In this document: one piece after another, positions 1 to 5,649 of the stretch
How positions within the stretch are numbered: the stretch's first letter is position 1
Layout: every line of letters starts with the position of its first letter
From: a virus
Direction: 5' to 3' (one strand)
Length of the DNA stretch: 22,954 nt
IMG/VR virus record: IMGVR_UViG_3300025294_000146
Coordinates: 1 to 22,954 of that record
Program-made: the position numbers and the translations under genes
Notes under the pieces: generated by a model
What the model was told of the DNA's origin: nothing
Seen by the model: the letters and a program-made list of their open reading frames with translations, nothing else
The model's database searches: none

Positions 1-131
1 TAGAAATGATCGTATGTTTGTTTCTAGTATCCCTGTTCTTTTTACTTTTACCGAGTCTTCATTTTATCGGAATGGAGAATAAACACTTAAAAGGATTAAA
101 TGAGTGGGAGTGGGATGTGTTTTTAGGATAA
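1..131 (+). CDS. C-terminal end of a probable host membrane protein (partial)
   Basis: An open frame enters the window at base 3 and stops with TAA at 129-131. The visible residues include a hydrophobic run (VCLFLVSLFFLLLPSL), then a short polar tail rich in Trp and Glu (NEWEWDVFLG). This looks like the last transmembrane helix and cytoplasmic tail of a membrane protein. A hairpin terminator follows about 50 bases later and the prophage integrase comes next, so this is most likely the bacterial gene bordering the left attachment site. An ATG at 6 could instead make it a 41-aa peptide, but no upstream ribosome site is visible. The family cannot be named from so little sequence. Confidence 0.4.
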   Translation, partial: EMIVCLFLVSLFFLLLPSLHFIGMENKHLKGLNEWEWDVFLG

Positions 132-178
132 ATACATTTAGTGTTTTTGTGTGCTTTTAATTTATTCCTGTGAAATAC

Positions 179-217
179 GAAACCCGTTGTTATATAAGGG
201 TTTAACGGGTTTCTTTT
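179..217 (+). terminator. Intrinsic terminator after the host gene
   Basis: GAAACCCGTT (179-188) pairs perfectly with AACGGGTTTC (204-213) across a 15-nt loop and is followed by TTTT. It sits about 50 bases after the stop of the preceding gene. The stem may also be part of, or next to, the phage attachment site, because it lies between the host gene and the integrase. Confidence 0.6.
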
Positions 218-258
218 GGTTTCTTAAGAGGATGGTATTTGTGTGAAAAATCAGAAAC

Positions 259-280
259 GCCCCGCTTTTGCCCCGCTTTT
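259..280. repeat. Tandem 11-bp direct repeat beside int; candidate attL or integrase-binding site
   Basis: GCCCCGCTTTT occurs twice back to back (259-269 and 270-280), followed by more T residues, 3 bases before the integrase stop codon. A third GCCCCGCTTT is found at 1429-1438, inside the 5' end of int. The position between a host gene and int is where attL core and arm sites usually lie. The att role is inferred from position only; the right end of the prophage is outside the window. Confidence 0.5.
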
Positions 281-282
281 TT

Positions 283-1452
283 CTAGAAAATAAATTCTTG
301 CCCCACGTAAGCTTCATATTTGCTTTGTTCATTTTCTATTACTTTAGGTGTGACATGTGAATAAATATCAGAAGTAATTTCGATACTTTTATGTCCTAAT
401 CTTTCTTGTATATATTTCATTTCAACCCCAGCTTCTAAAAGAAGTACAGCATGAGTATGCCTTAATCCATGAACACTAATTTGATGCAGTTCAGCATTTT
501 TTAGGATGCGATCTAAAACATTTTTTAATGTTGATTTTGTTAGTGGTTTACCTGAAGTCGTGAATGCAAAATCGAAAGTTTTATCATACTTAGCGCCTAA
601 TTTTAATTTGCACTCATTCTGATACTTTTTAAATGTTTTAAGCACAGAGACCAGTCTATCTGAAATAGTAATAGAACGCACAGAATCATAGGTTTTAGTT
701 TTACCTATTAAATCTTTATTGTTCTTCTGTCCTGTAGGAGTATAAGCGTGATAATTTATAGTTCTATCAATATGAATCATTTTATTATCTAAATCAATAT
801 TTATATCCCACTCTAATGCCGTTGCTTCACCTTTACGCATACCAGTCTCTACTAAGGTATAAAAGTATGCATAATAAATCATTTTATCTTTATGAGCCAC
901 ATTCAATAATTTTGATACTTGTTCCTTTGTTAGATAATTTTCTTTTTTAGAATGCTGATTGAAACGATCTGCAGCAATTAGAATTTTGTTCGTGAAATCT
1001 TTGTAAATCATTTCTAAATCTATAGCACGTTTTATGGAGTTAGACATTGTTGAATGAATAATTTTGACTGTACGTTTTGAATAACCTTTGTTAATAAGGT
1101 GATTAATAAATTTTTGGTATTCAAGTTTATTTATATCAGCCAATTTGATGTTTTGAAAATACGGAACGATGTGCTTATTGATATTATTCTTATGAAGAAT
1201 ATAAGTGCTTTGACCGACTTTCCCTTTTTTGTACGTCTCTAGCCATTCTATTAAATACTCACTTAATAGCGTTTTTTTGCTATTCGCATCCATTCCATGG
1301 AATAATTGACGTTCTCGTTCATTGGCATGAAAGGTAGCTTCTTTTTTAGAATCAAATCCACTTTTACTTATTTCTCTTTTTTTTCCAGTAGTTTTATCGA
1401 CATATCGGAGTCGATATTCCCATTTTTTGCCCCGCTTTCTGAAAGTTGCCAT
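283..1452 (-). CDS. int: Phage tyrosine integrase
   Basis: This 389-aa site-specific recombinase inserts and excises the phage DNA at att sites. Residues 1-55 form a basic, AP2-like arm-binding domain (FRKRGKKW...). About 60-155 is the SAM-like core-binding domain and about 170-375 the catalytic domain. The catalytic set is complete: Arg206 in TGMRKGE, His328 and Arg331 in HGLRH, His354 in LGHKS and the nucleophile Tyr364 in SDIYSH. The start at 1452 is chosen over the longer frame (1485) because AAAGGAGGATATCATATG gives a strong ribosome site 7 bases upstream. It has its own promoter and is separated from the repressor gene by a terminator. Length and organisation match Tn916/phage-type integrases. 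Confidence 0.95.
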   Translation of the reverse strand: MATFRKRGKKWEYRLRYVDKTTGKKREISKSGFDSKKEATFHANERERQLFHGMDANSKKTLLSEYLIEWLETYKKGKVGQSTYILHKNNINKHIVPYFQNIKLADINKLEYQKFINHLINKGYSKRTVKIIHSTMSNSIKRAIDLEMIYKDFTNKILIAADRFNQHSKKENYLTKEQVSKLLNVAHKDKMIYYAYFYTLVETGMRKGEATALEWDINIDLDNKMIHIDRTINYHAYTPTGQKNNKDLIGKTKTYDSVRSITISDRLVSVLKTFKKYQNECKLKLGAKYDKTFDFAFTTSGKPLTKSTLKNVLDRILKNAELHQISVHGLRHTHAVLLLEAGVEMKYIQERLGHKSIEITSDIYSHVTPKVIENEQSKYEAYVGQEFIF

Positions 1453-1473
1453 ATGATATCCTCCTTTGTATTT

Positions 1474-1504
1474 GTGACATAGCACCTGATATGGGATATG
1501 TCAC
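1474..1504. promoter_or_regulatory. Inverted repeat in the int leader
   Basis: GTGACATA (1474-1481) and TATGTCAC (1497-1504) are perfect 8-bp arms around a 15-nt spacer. The repeat lies between the predicted int promoter and the int ribosome site, so it could be an operator or a leader hairpin. No further evidence separates these. Confidence 0.5.
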
Positions 1505-1521
1505 TGCCGAACTTAATTAGA

Positions 1522-1551
1522 ATAATACCATGACAACCTAATTACTGTAAA
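1522..1551 (-). promoter_or_regulatory. Predicted sigma-A promoter of int
   Basis: On the minus strand TTTACA, an 18-base spacer and TATTAT give 5/6 and 4/6-5/6 matches to consensus, about 70 bases upstream of the int start. It lies just inside the terminator that ends the repressor transcript, so int is likely transcribed independently. Confidence 0.5.
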
Positions 1552-1593
1552 AATAAAAGAAGAGAGGGATCGATGCCCTCTCTTCTTTATTTT
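1551..1593 (-). terminator. Bidirectional terminator between repressor and int
   Basis: AAAGAAGAGAGGG (1556-1568) pairs perfectly with CCCTCTCTTCTTT (1576-1588) around a 7-nt loop. The flank is T-rich on both strands. It would end the minus-strand repressor transcript and keep it out of int. Confidence 0.85.
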
Positions 1594-1650
1594 GTAAAAG
1601 AAAGAAAATTTTACAATTTGAATTTGGAAATGATTTCTTCTAAAATCAAA

Positions 1651-2004
1651 TCATAACAATTCGTCAGTCTCGGCTAAGACTTTAGAATAAAATACGAGTT
1701 GTTTGCAAAAACGCTCTCGTTTAGGTTCTTCTAACGCCGCATACGTTTGTTGAACTTCTTCGAGAGTGTTACGCAACACTACGTCATTTGTATTGTTATA
1801 ACTATTACATAGTAAGTCTAACGATACATTGAAAAACGAACTGATTTGAAGAAGTGTTTCCATGCTCGGTTCAAACATTGCATTCTCGTAATTATTTATC
1901 TGATTTCGACTGAGGTTTAGTTGTTCACCGAGTTGTTCTTGTGTTAAATCCTTAGACTTTCTAAGCTTCTTTAAATTTTGACCAAACAATTCTAACGCTT
2001 TCAT
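1651..2004 (-). CDS. XRE-family (Cro/CI-type) transcriptional repressor
   Basis: This 117-aa DNA-binding regulator has an N-terminal helix-turn-helix over residues 8-62 (LKKLRKSKDLTQEQLGEQLN, then SRNQINNYENA) and a C-terminal helical tail of about 50 residues. It lies next to int and diverges from the aimR region, which suggests control of integrase-side or arbitrium-side transcription. No Shine-Dalgarno is visible before ATG (2004); instead a TATACT lies 6 bases upstream, so the mRNA may be leaderless, as for lambda cI from PRM. A perfect inverted repeat at 2044-2060 is a likely operator. Its target is not shown by the sequence. It is one of three XRE-type proteins in the first 5 kb. Confidence 0.88.
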   Translation of the reverse strand: MKALELFGQNLKKLRKSKDLTQEQLGEQLNLSRNQINNYENAMFEPSMETLLQISSFFNVSLDLLCNSYNNTNDVVLRNTLEEVQQTYAALEEPKRERFCKQLVFYSKVLAETDELL

Positions 2005-2010
2005 AATTCG

Positions 2011-2039
2011 AGTATAGTCTTTAAGTATTAAACATACTA
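2011..2039 (-). promoter_or_regulatory. Possible leaderless promoter of the XRE repressor
   Basis: TATACT on the minus strand (plus-strand 2011-2016) is 5/6 of a -10 box and ends 6 bases before the ATG, so the start codon would lie at about +1. The -35 (TAGTAT at 2034-2039) is poor, as expected for an activated or weak maintenance promoter. Inferred from spacing. Confidence 0.4.
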
Positions 2040-2043
2040 TAAT

Positions 2044-2060
2044 TGATTGTAAAACAATCA
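2044..2060. promoter_or_regulatory. Candidate operator, perfect 7-bp inverted repeat
   Basis: TGATTGT-AAA-ACAATCA is a perfect palindrome with a 3-base centre. It is 40 bases upstream of the XRE repressor start and just upstream of its predicted promoter. Autoregulation by the adjacent repressor is the simplest reading. No second exact copy is visible nearby. Confidence 0.5.
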
Positions 2061-2194
2061 GTTTTTTGTATTTTGATTGGTTTTTTAAAAATAACCACCC
2101 AAAAATAAGAACTTGTGTTCTGTTTTTAGCTGATTAGTGGTAATATATGCATATGGGGCTTTAATACATGAAATGCAAAATTGCATATACAACT

Positions 2195-2235
2195 AAATGT
2201 TGATTTATAGCGATAAAAAAAGTTTCTCAACATTT
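2195..2235. repeat. 9-bp inverted repeat in the repressor-aimR intergenic region
   Basis: AAATGTTGA (2195-2203) and TCAACATTT (2227-2235) are perfect arms with a 23-nt spacer. The role is unknown: it could be a regulator-binding site or a hairpin. The same gap also has an ATGCAA-AA-TTGCAT repeat near 2172-2185. Confidence 0.45.
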
Positions 2236-2295
2236 GATTAATAATTGTTTTGTTAAAATTGTAAAAATTCGTGATAGTATTAAATTAACTATAAC

Positions 2296-2398
2296 GAACG
2301 AAAAAGACCCATATGAGCGTGTTCAAGAGGGACTCTCACACCGCCTCTTAAACCGTTCCCTAACTACGACTTAGGAAACACTTGCCACATACGAGTCA
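2296..2398 (-). ncRNA. Candidate small structured RNA (three-way junction) divergent from aimR
   Basis: Read on the minus strand, 2397-2388 (GACTCGTATG) pairs with 2315-2306 (CATATGGGTC) as a 10-bp closing stem, followed at once by TTTTTCG. Inside are a 9-bp hairpin (2379-2371 with 2363-2355, 7-nt loop) and a second 9-bp hairpin (2352-2344 with 2330-2322, 13-nt loop). Four pairs are G-U on the minus strand but would be A-C mismatches on the plus strand, which indicates minus-strand transcription. An extended -10 (TG-T-TATACT, 2413-2405) puts the start at the first base of the closing stem. The result is a compact RNA of about 100 nt with its own promoter and terminator-like end. I recognise no family. 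It could act in trans, or be a leader of the repressor transcript about 300 bases downstream. Confidence 0.6.
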
Positions 2399-2404
2399 CA
2401 TCCA

Positions 2405-2413
2405 AGTATAACA
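2405..2413 (-). promoter_or_regulatory. Extended -10 promoter of the candidate minus-strand RNA
   Basis: The minus strand reads TGTTATACT, an extended -10 (TG-N) with a 5/6 -10 box. No good -35 is seen 17 bases upstream, which is common for extended -10 promoters. Its start site would coincide with the 5' base of the RNA closing stem. Confidence 0.5.
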
Positions 2414-2445
2414 CAAAATTAAGATATTCCCTTCTCGTATTTTCG

Positions 2446-2473
2446 TTTCCAACTTGAAAAATATTGTTAGAAT
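2446..2473 (+). promoter_or_regulatory. Predicted promoter of aimR
   Basis: TTTCCA, a 16-base spacer and TAGAAT preceded by TGT (extended -10). Transcription would begin near 2480, giving a leader of about 30 nt that includes the small hairpin TCCTG-TGTT-CAGGA. It diverges from the minus-strand RNA promoter about 55 bases away. Confidence 0.45.
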
Positions 2474-2509
2474 GGCGTCCTGTGTTCAGGAAAGGGAAGT
2501 GTTTTTATT

Positions 2510-3649
2510 TTGGAAGAGTTAATGAAACGTATTAAAAAACAATCTGAGAGAAGGGAATTAACATTCCCAGATATCGAACGGAAAACTGGAGTAGATCGCG
2601 TAGTAATAACGGATGCAGTAAGTGGTAAAACTTCAGAAATGAAATTTGATAATTTTTTACCTGTAGCTTCAATTCTTTTTGAAGATATGGAGGAACGAAA
2701 AGAGATTCTTAATGAATTTATCATGCTGTGTTCGGGAGATTTAAACATTCGCAAAGCATTATGTTATTGTCAAGGAATTGGTGAGTATGAGGTTATAGAT
2801 AAGCTTATAGAGAAACATCAAAAAAATATTCATTTAAGGAAATACTTTAAAATCTACAAGTTATTTAATTGCAGAAATCAAAATGTTAAACGAGGACAAT
2901 CTTTAATTGATGACATGGATAAAGTTATGTTTGCAAATGATCCAGAAGTTCAAGTCCTAGTAAATATGTTATACAGTTTTTCGATGTACGATATTTTTAA
3001 CTACAGAGCTATTCTTCCTTATTCAGATAAAGTAGAGAAAAACTTAATAACTATAAAGAATGCATTTATACAATCTTGTCATGAGATACATTACAATGTT
3101 CGAAGTGCCTACATAAATTTGTTTAACGAAGATTTAGAAACATGCAGAATTAAATGTGATGCAATATTAAAATCTGAATTAGAAGCACCTATCATAAAGG
3201 CAACGGCTTTATGTGGGCTCGGAGAGAGTTATCTGTTTTCTGATGTTTTGAAGGCAGAAAAATATTTATTAAAAAGTCTAAAATATTTAATCGAAAATGG
3301 GATTTCGAAAGATAGTAGAAAGTATAAGTCTTTTCAATCTACACTTGCTTTTCTGTATATCGATAACGGGTTTAATTTAGATAAAATAGATTTTTCTTGT
3401 ATTGATTTATCTGAAGTTGCATATTATGAAGGCTTATATGGAGATAAGAATAAAGCGCTAAAAATGTTTGAAGAATTAGCTAGGGAAAGAAAACTGGATT
3501 CTCCGTTCACAATGTACTATATTTCCAGAATTAACAATGATATACTGGGATTAAGAGAGTCTTTGAAGCGCTTTGAAAGGGTAGGAAACTATCACTATGC
3601 TAATGCTGTAAAGCGTGTGTTAGCATCATTAGAAAAGAAAGTGGGATGA
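2510..3649 (+). CDS. aimR: AimR-like arbitrium peptide receptor and transcriptional activator
   Basis: The 379-aa protein has an N-terminal helix-turn-helix (about residues 5-50; TFPDIERKTGVDRVVITDAV) followed by TPR-like helical repeats to the end. The segment GLGESYLFSDVLKAEKYLL closely resembles the TPR core of SPbeta AimR, and the length fits AimR (about 380 aa). In known systems AimR activates aimX to favour lysis until the AimP-derived peptide binds and switches it off. The identification is supported by a secreted-peptide gene starting 2 bases after its stop. The start is TTG 2510 (GGGAAG about 10 bases upstream) or ATG 2522 (GGAAG 5 bases upstream). Related RRNPP proteins (PlcR, NprR, Rap) are the alternative, but the phage setting and aimP favour AimR. 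Confidence 0.88.
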   Translation: MEELMKRIKKQSERRELTFPDIERKTGVDRVVITDAVSGKTSEMKFDNFLPVASILFEDMEERKEILNEFIMLCSGDLNIRKALCYCQGIGEYEVIDKLIEKHQKNIHLRKYFKIYKLFNCRNQNVKRGQSLIDDMDKVMFANDPEVQVLVNMLYSFSMYDIFNYRAILPYSDKVEKNLITIKNAFIQSCHEIHYNVRSAYINLFNEDLETCRIKCDAILKSELEAPIIKATALCGLGESYLFSDVLKAEKYLLKSLKYLIENGISKDSRKYKSFQSTLAFLYIDNGFNLDKIDFSCIDLSEVAYYEGLYGDKNKALKMFEELARERKLDSPFTMYYISRINNDILGLRESLKRFERVGNYHYANAVKRVLASLEKKVG

Positions 3650-3651
3650 GG

Positions 3652-3795
3652 ATGAAAAAAATTAGTCTAACAATTTTATGTATTATGAGTGCTTTAACTC
3701 TATCATTGAATGTAGGGGCAGCAACTAATGAAAGTAAAGAACAACCAGTTAAACAACAAGTACAATATATGATGTCTGAGCCTGGTGGGCTTTAA
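3652..3795 (+). CDS. aimP: AimP-like arbitrium signal-peptide precursor
   Basis: A 47-aa ORF starts 2 bases after the aimR stop. It begins MKKISLTILCIMSALTLSL, a Sec signal peptide (KK, hydrophobic core, cleavage probably after NVGA), then a polar linker rich in Glu, Lys and Gln, and ends MSEPGGL. Arbitrium precursors are 40-50 aa, are secreted and processed, and release a C-terminal peptide of about six residues that re-enters the cell and binds AimR. By that rule the mature signal would be SEPGGL; the exact cut is an inference. Translation is probably coupled to aimR (GGGATGAGG overlaps the aimR stop). A strong terminator follows directly, as expected between aimP and aimX. Confidence 0.85.
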   Translation: MKKISLTILCIMSALTLSLNVGAATNESKEQPVKQQVQYMMSEPGGL

Positions 3796-3825
3796 TAATA
3801 AAAATAAAATAGTTAATAAAAAGTT

Positions 3826-3858
3826 AGAGGTTGCGATTTCGCAGCCTCTTTCGTAATT
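3826..3858 (+). terminator. Terminator after aimP
   Basis: AGAGGTTGCG (3826-3835) pairs with CGCAGCCTCT (3840-3849), 10 bp with one G-U, loop ATTT, followed by a T-rich tail. It separates aimR-aimP from the next ORF, so the latter needs read-through or its own promoter. Confidence 0.8.
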
Positions 3859-3937
3859 TTCAAGATGTGTTGGGTTTTAGTTGAATGGCAAAAAATCGAC
3901 ACCTAATTATTACCAATTGATAAGGGAGGAAATTATT

Positions 3938-4123
3938 GTGATGAATAAAGGGGTAGAAATACAGGTTAAACAAATGATACAAGTATTATTGGGGAGCGAA
4001 AATGTGAATGTAGATGTAATTTATATGTTGGAAGAATTACGTAAGCAAGGATTACTAAATGAGGTTGAATTGCAATCATTTCAAAAAAATCTCCAACTAA
4101 AAAAAGGAATAGCATCTTGCTAA
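3938..4123 (+). CDS. Small ORF in the aimX position
   Basis: A 61-aa acidic/basic helical protein with no signal peptide or membrane segment. GTG 3938 is preferred because GGAGG (3925-3929) lies 8 bases upstream; ATG 3941 is the next codon. The longer frame from 3881 has no ribosome site. It lies directly after the aimP terminator, where AimR-activated aimX lies in SPbeta-type arbitrium loci. A weak promoter can be drawn (TTGAAT at 3881, 17-base spacer, TAATTA at 3904). Its residues (EELRKQGLLNEVELQSF) could also resemble SHOCT-type or Spo0E-like short helical proteins. The aimX role is therefore positional only. Its stop overlaps a strong convergent terminator. Confidence 0.65.
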   Translation: MMNKGVEIQVKQMIQVLLGSENVNVDVIYMLEELRKQGLLNEVELQSFQKNLQLKKGIASC

Positions 4124-4131
4124 TCCTTTTT
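4101..4131. terminator. Bidirectional terminator between the aimX-position ORF and the second repressor
   Basis: Bases 4101-4114 pair with 4118-4131 (14 positions, one A-A mismatch, loop TCT). The stem has an A tract on the left and a T tract on the right, so it can end transcripts from both converging genes. It includes the last codons of the plus-strand ORF. Confidence 0.85.
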
Positions 4132-4133
4132 CT

Positions 4134-4481
4134 TTATTTAAGCATTCGCTTGACCGCAACTTCTAATAAATCTTTAAGGCTCTCTACATCATCTTCAGAT
4201 AATTCTTTTCCGTCCCAATGCAATTTTTGATTATCAAAGAAATCCTTAATATTAGAAGATGTTGTTTTTTCTAATGTTGGATCATCAGTCTTACATAAAA
4301 TATAATCAGTTGTTGTATTATGCAAGTCAGCTAATTTACAGATCATTTCAGCGTCTGGCTTTCTATAATTAGTTTCGTATCCGCTATAGGTTGAGTCTCC
4401 TATTCCTAATTTGGAAGAAATATCTTTCATAGTCCATTTTTGTTTGTTTCTTAAATATTTTAAACGTTCCCCTATGTTCAT
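4134..4481 (-). CDS. XRE-family phage repressor (CI-like)
   Basis: The 115-aa protein has an N-terminal helix-turn-helix (residues 5-60: LKYLRNKQKWTMKDISSKLG, then DSTYSGYETNYRKP) and a C-terminal acidic helical region of about 50 residues, probably for dimerisation. AAGGGAGG lies 8 bases before ATG 4481. It diverges from the Cro-like gene at 4644, with two TTCGCG-N3-CGCGAA-type operators between them, which is the classical lysogeny switch arrangement. No LexA/CI autoprotease Ser-Lys domain is present, so induction must come from another factor, perhaps the Rha-type protein or the arbitrium output. It should keep the early operon off in the lysogen. Confidence 0.9.
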   Translation of the reverse strand: MNIGERLKYLRNKQKWTMKDISSKLGIGDSTYSGYETNYRKPDAEMICKLADLHNTTTDYILCKTDDPTLEKTTSSNIKDFFDNQKLHWDGKELSEDDVESLKDLLEVAVKRMLK

Positions 4482-4538
4482 ATATAAAACCTCCCTTTAA
4501 TTAAAGATAACATTTCACAGAACAAAATCAATATTTTT

Positions 4539-4553
4539 TTCGCGCTACGCGAA
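4539..4553. promoter_or_regulatory. Operator O1 of the repressor/Cro switch
   Basis: TTCGCG-CTA-CGCGAA is a perfect inverted repeat about 60 bases upstream of the minus-strand repressor gene. It stands out as a GC-rich island in AT-rich sequence and shares its arms with O2. Confidence 0.85.
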
Positions 4554-4584
4554 TTTATTTTATTTCAAAAAAAACAAAAAAACG

Positions 4585-4613
4585 TTTACTTATTCGCGAA
4601 ACGCGAGTATACT
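4585..4613 (+). promoter_or_regulatory. Early rightward promoter (PR-like)
   Basis: TTTACT (4585-4590), a 17-base spacer and TATACT (4608-4613) make a good sigma-A promoter 30 bases upstream of the Cro-like gene. Operator O2 fills the spacer exactly, so repressor binding would directly block RNA polymerase. Confidence 0.8.
4593..4607. promoter_or_regulatory. Operator O2, inside the PR-like promoter
   Basis: TTCGCG-AAA-CGCGAG, one base from perfect symmetry, with the symmetry extending outward (TA on the left, TA on the right). It occupies the spacer between -35 and -10 of the early promoter. Confidence 0.85.
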
Positions 4614-4643
4614 AAAATCAAACATACGACATCGGAGGTAAAC

Positions 4644-4916
4644 ATGAAAAGAGAATGGTTAATCAAATTGCGCGAAGATAAAGGTCTCAAGCAATTAGAA
4701 GTAGCTAAAATTCTAGATATTTCTTCTAACTATTATTGTGAAATTGAAAAAGGAAAGAAGAATCCAAGATGGAATATAGCTATGCGAATTGCGGAGTTCT
4801 TTGATGTATCGGTAGATAATTTTTTTTATAATCCCACTCGCGTTTCGAGAGTGAATGGGGGGATGGAGGAAAAAGAAAATGAATCAATTACAAACATTGC
4901 AATATCCAGTAAGTGA
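4644..4916 (+). CDS. Cro-like XRE-family regulator
   Basis: The 90-aa protein is nearly all helix-turn-helix (residues 5-62: LIKLREDKGLKQLEVAKILD, then SNYYCEIEKGKKNP). It starts at ATG 4644 after GGAGGTAAAC. It is the first gene of the early rightward operon and diverges from the CI-like repressor, so it is the natural Cro: it should bind the same TTCGCG operators and shut off the repressor during lytic growth. The C-terminal 25 residues are acidic and probably disordered. A third operator copy lies inside this gene near its 3' end, and the last 38 bases overlap the next gene. Confidence 0.88.
   Translation: MKREWLIKLREDKGLKQLEVAKILDISSNYYCEIEKGKKNPRWNIAMRIAEFFDVSVDNFFYNPTRVSRVNGGMEEKENESITNIAISSK
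4836..4852. promoter_or_regulatory. Operator O3, intragenic
   Basis: ACTCGCGTTTCGAGAGT. Its reverse complement matches O2 and its flanks at 15 of 17 positions, sharing CGAAACGCGAGT. It lies inside the Cro-like gene, about 30 bases before the start of the Rha-type gene. It may act as a roadblock or a local control of that gene. Confidence 0.6.
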
Positions 4917-5610
4917 GTTTGTTTTTATGGAAAGAAATCAGGTGGTTACGGATAGTTTGACAATGGCTCAAATGTTTGGAAAAGAACATAAAAACGTAAT
5001 GCGTGATATCGAGGTCCAACTAGAAAAGTTAATTGAGGCGAATGAAACAGAATGGAGTCAGCTCAACATTGAGCGTACCCAATATAAGCATTATCAAAAT
5101 AAACAATGGTATCCAAAATTTAATCTTACAGAAGACGCATTCGCGATTGTTGCAATGAGCTACATAACACCAGAAGCAATGAAGATGAAAATTAAGTTTT
5201 TACAAGAGTTCAAGAAAATGAAAGAGCATATCCAAAAGTTACAGCAAAAACCGCAAAGTGTTGAAGATGCAATTATTTATAGTATGACTGAACTAAAACA
5301 AATAAAATCACGTCAAGATCATACAGAAGAAGAAATGAACAAAATGAAAATTCTAGTAGAAAATGAATTATGGCTGACTGAACAACACAAAGGATCTGTG
5401 CAACGTAAAGTAAAACAGCGTGTTTTTGAACTTAAAAAAGAAGGTTACAATAATGCATCGTATCAAGGAATTTATGGTGCACTGAAAAGACATTTCGGTG
5501 TAGCTAAATACGATAAAATCCCAAGAAAATATTATCAAAATGCTATGCGATTTATCGCAGGATGGTATCCACCAGAAAGACCTAGTTCATTAGATGATTA
5601 TGTTTCTTAA
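4879..5610 (+). CDS. Rha-family phage regulatory protein / antirepressor with ORF6C-like C-terminus
   Basis: The 243-aa protein has an N-terminal Rha domain (about residues 10-110: DSLTMAQMFGKEHKNVMRDI, then LTEDAFAIVAMSY and KIKFLQEFKKM) and a C-terminal ORF6C-like domain (about 150-240). Such proteins sit beside phage switches and act as antirepressors or growth-interfering regulators. ATG 4879 is chosen because GGAGG lies 9 bases upstream; the frame extension to 4855 lacks one. It overlaps the Cro-like gene by 38 bases and so may be translationally coupled. A coiled-coil region (about 105-150) links the domains. The family assignment is firm; the antirepressor role is from family knowledge. 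Confidence 0.85.
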   Translation: MNQLQTLQYPVSEFVFMERNQVVTDSLTMAQMFGKEHKNVMRDIEVQLEKLIEANETEWSQLNIERTQYKHYQNKQWYPKFNLTEDAFAIVAMSYITPEAMKMKIKFLQEFKKMKEHIQKLQQKPQSVEDAIIYSMTELKQIKSRQDHTEEEMNKMKILVENELWLTEQHKGSVQRKVKQRVFELKKEGYNNASYQGIYGALKRHFGVAKYDKIPRKYYQNAMRFIAGWYPPERPSSLDDYVS

Positions 5611-5649
5611 TAGATAAAATTAAATTTTATAGAACAGGAGAGGCGGAAA

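Noticed and set aside
2296-2398. Purine-type riboswitch or tRNA
   Set aside because: It is a three-way junction, but loop sizes (7 and 13) and junctions (8, 2 and 6 nt) do not match, and no tRNA arms or CCA-like end are seen.
2467-2754. 95-aa minus-strand ORF
   Set aside because: Shadow of aimR on the opposite strand; Ser-rich composition, no ribosome site.
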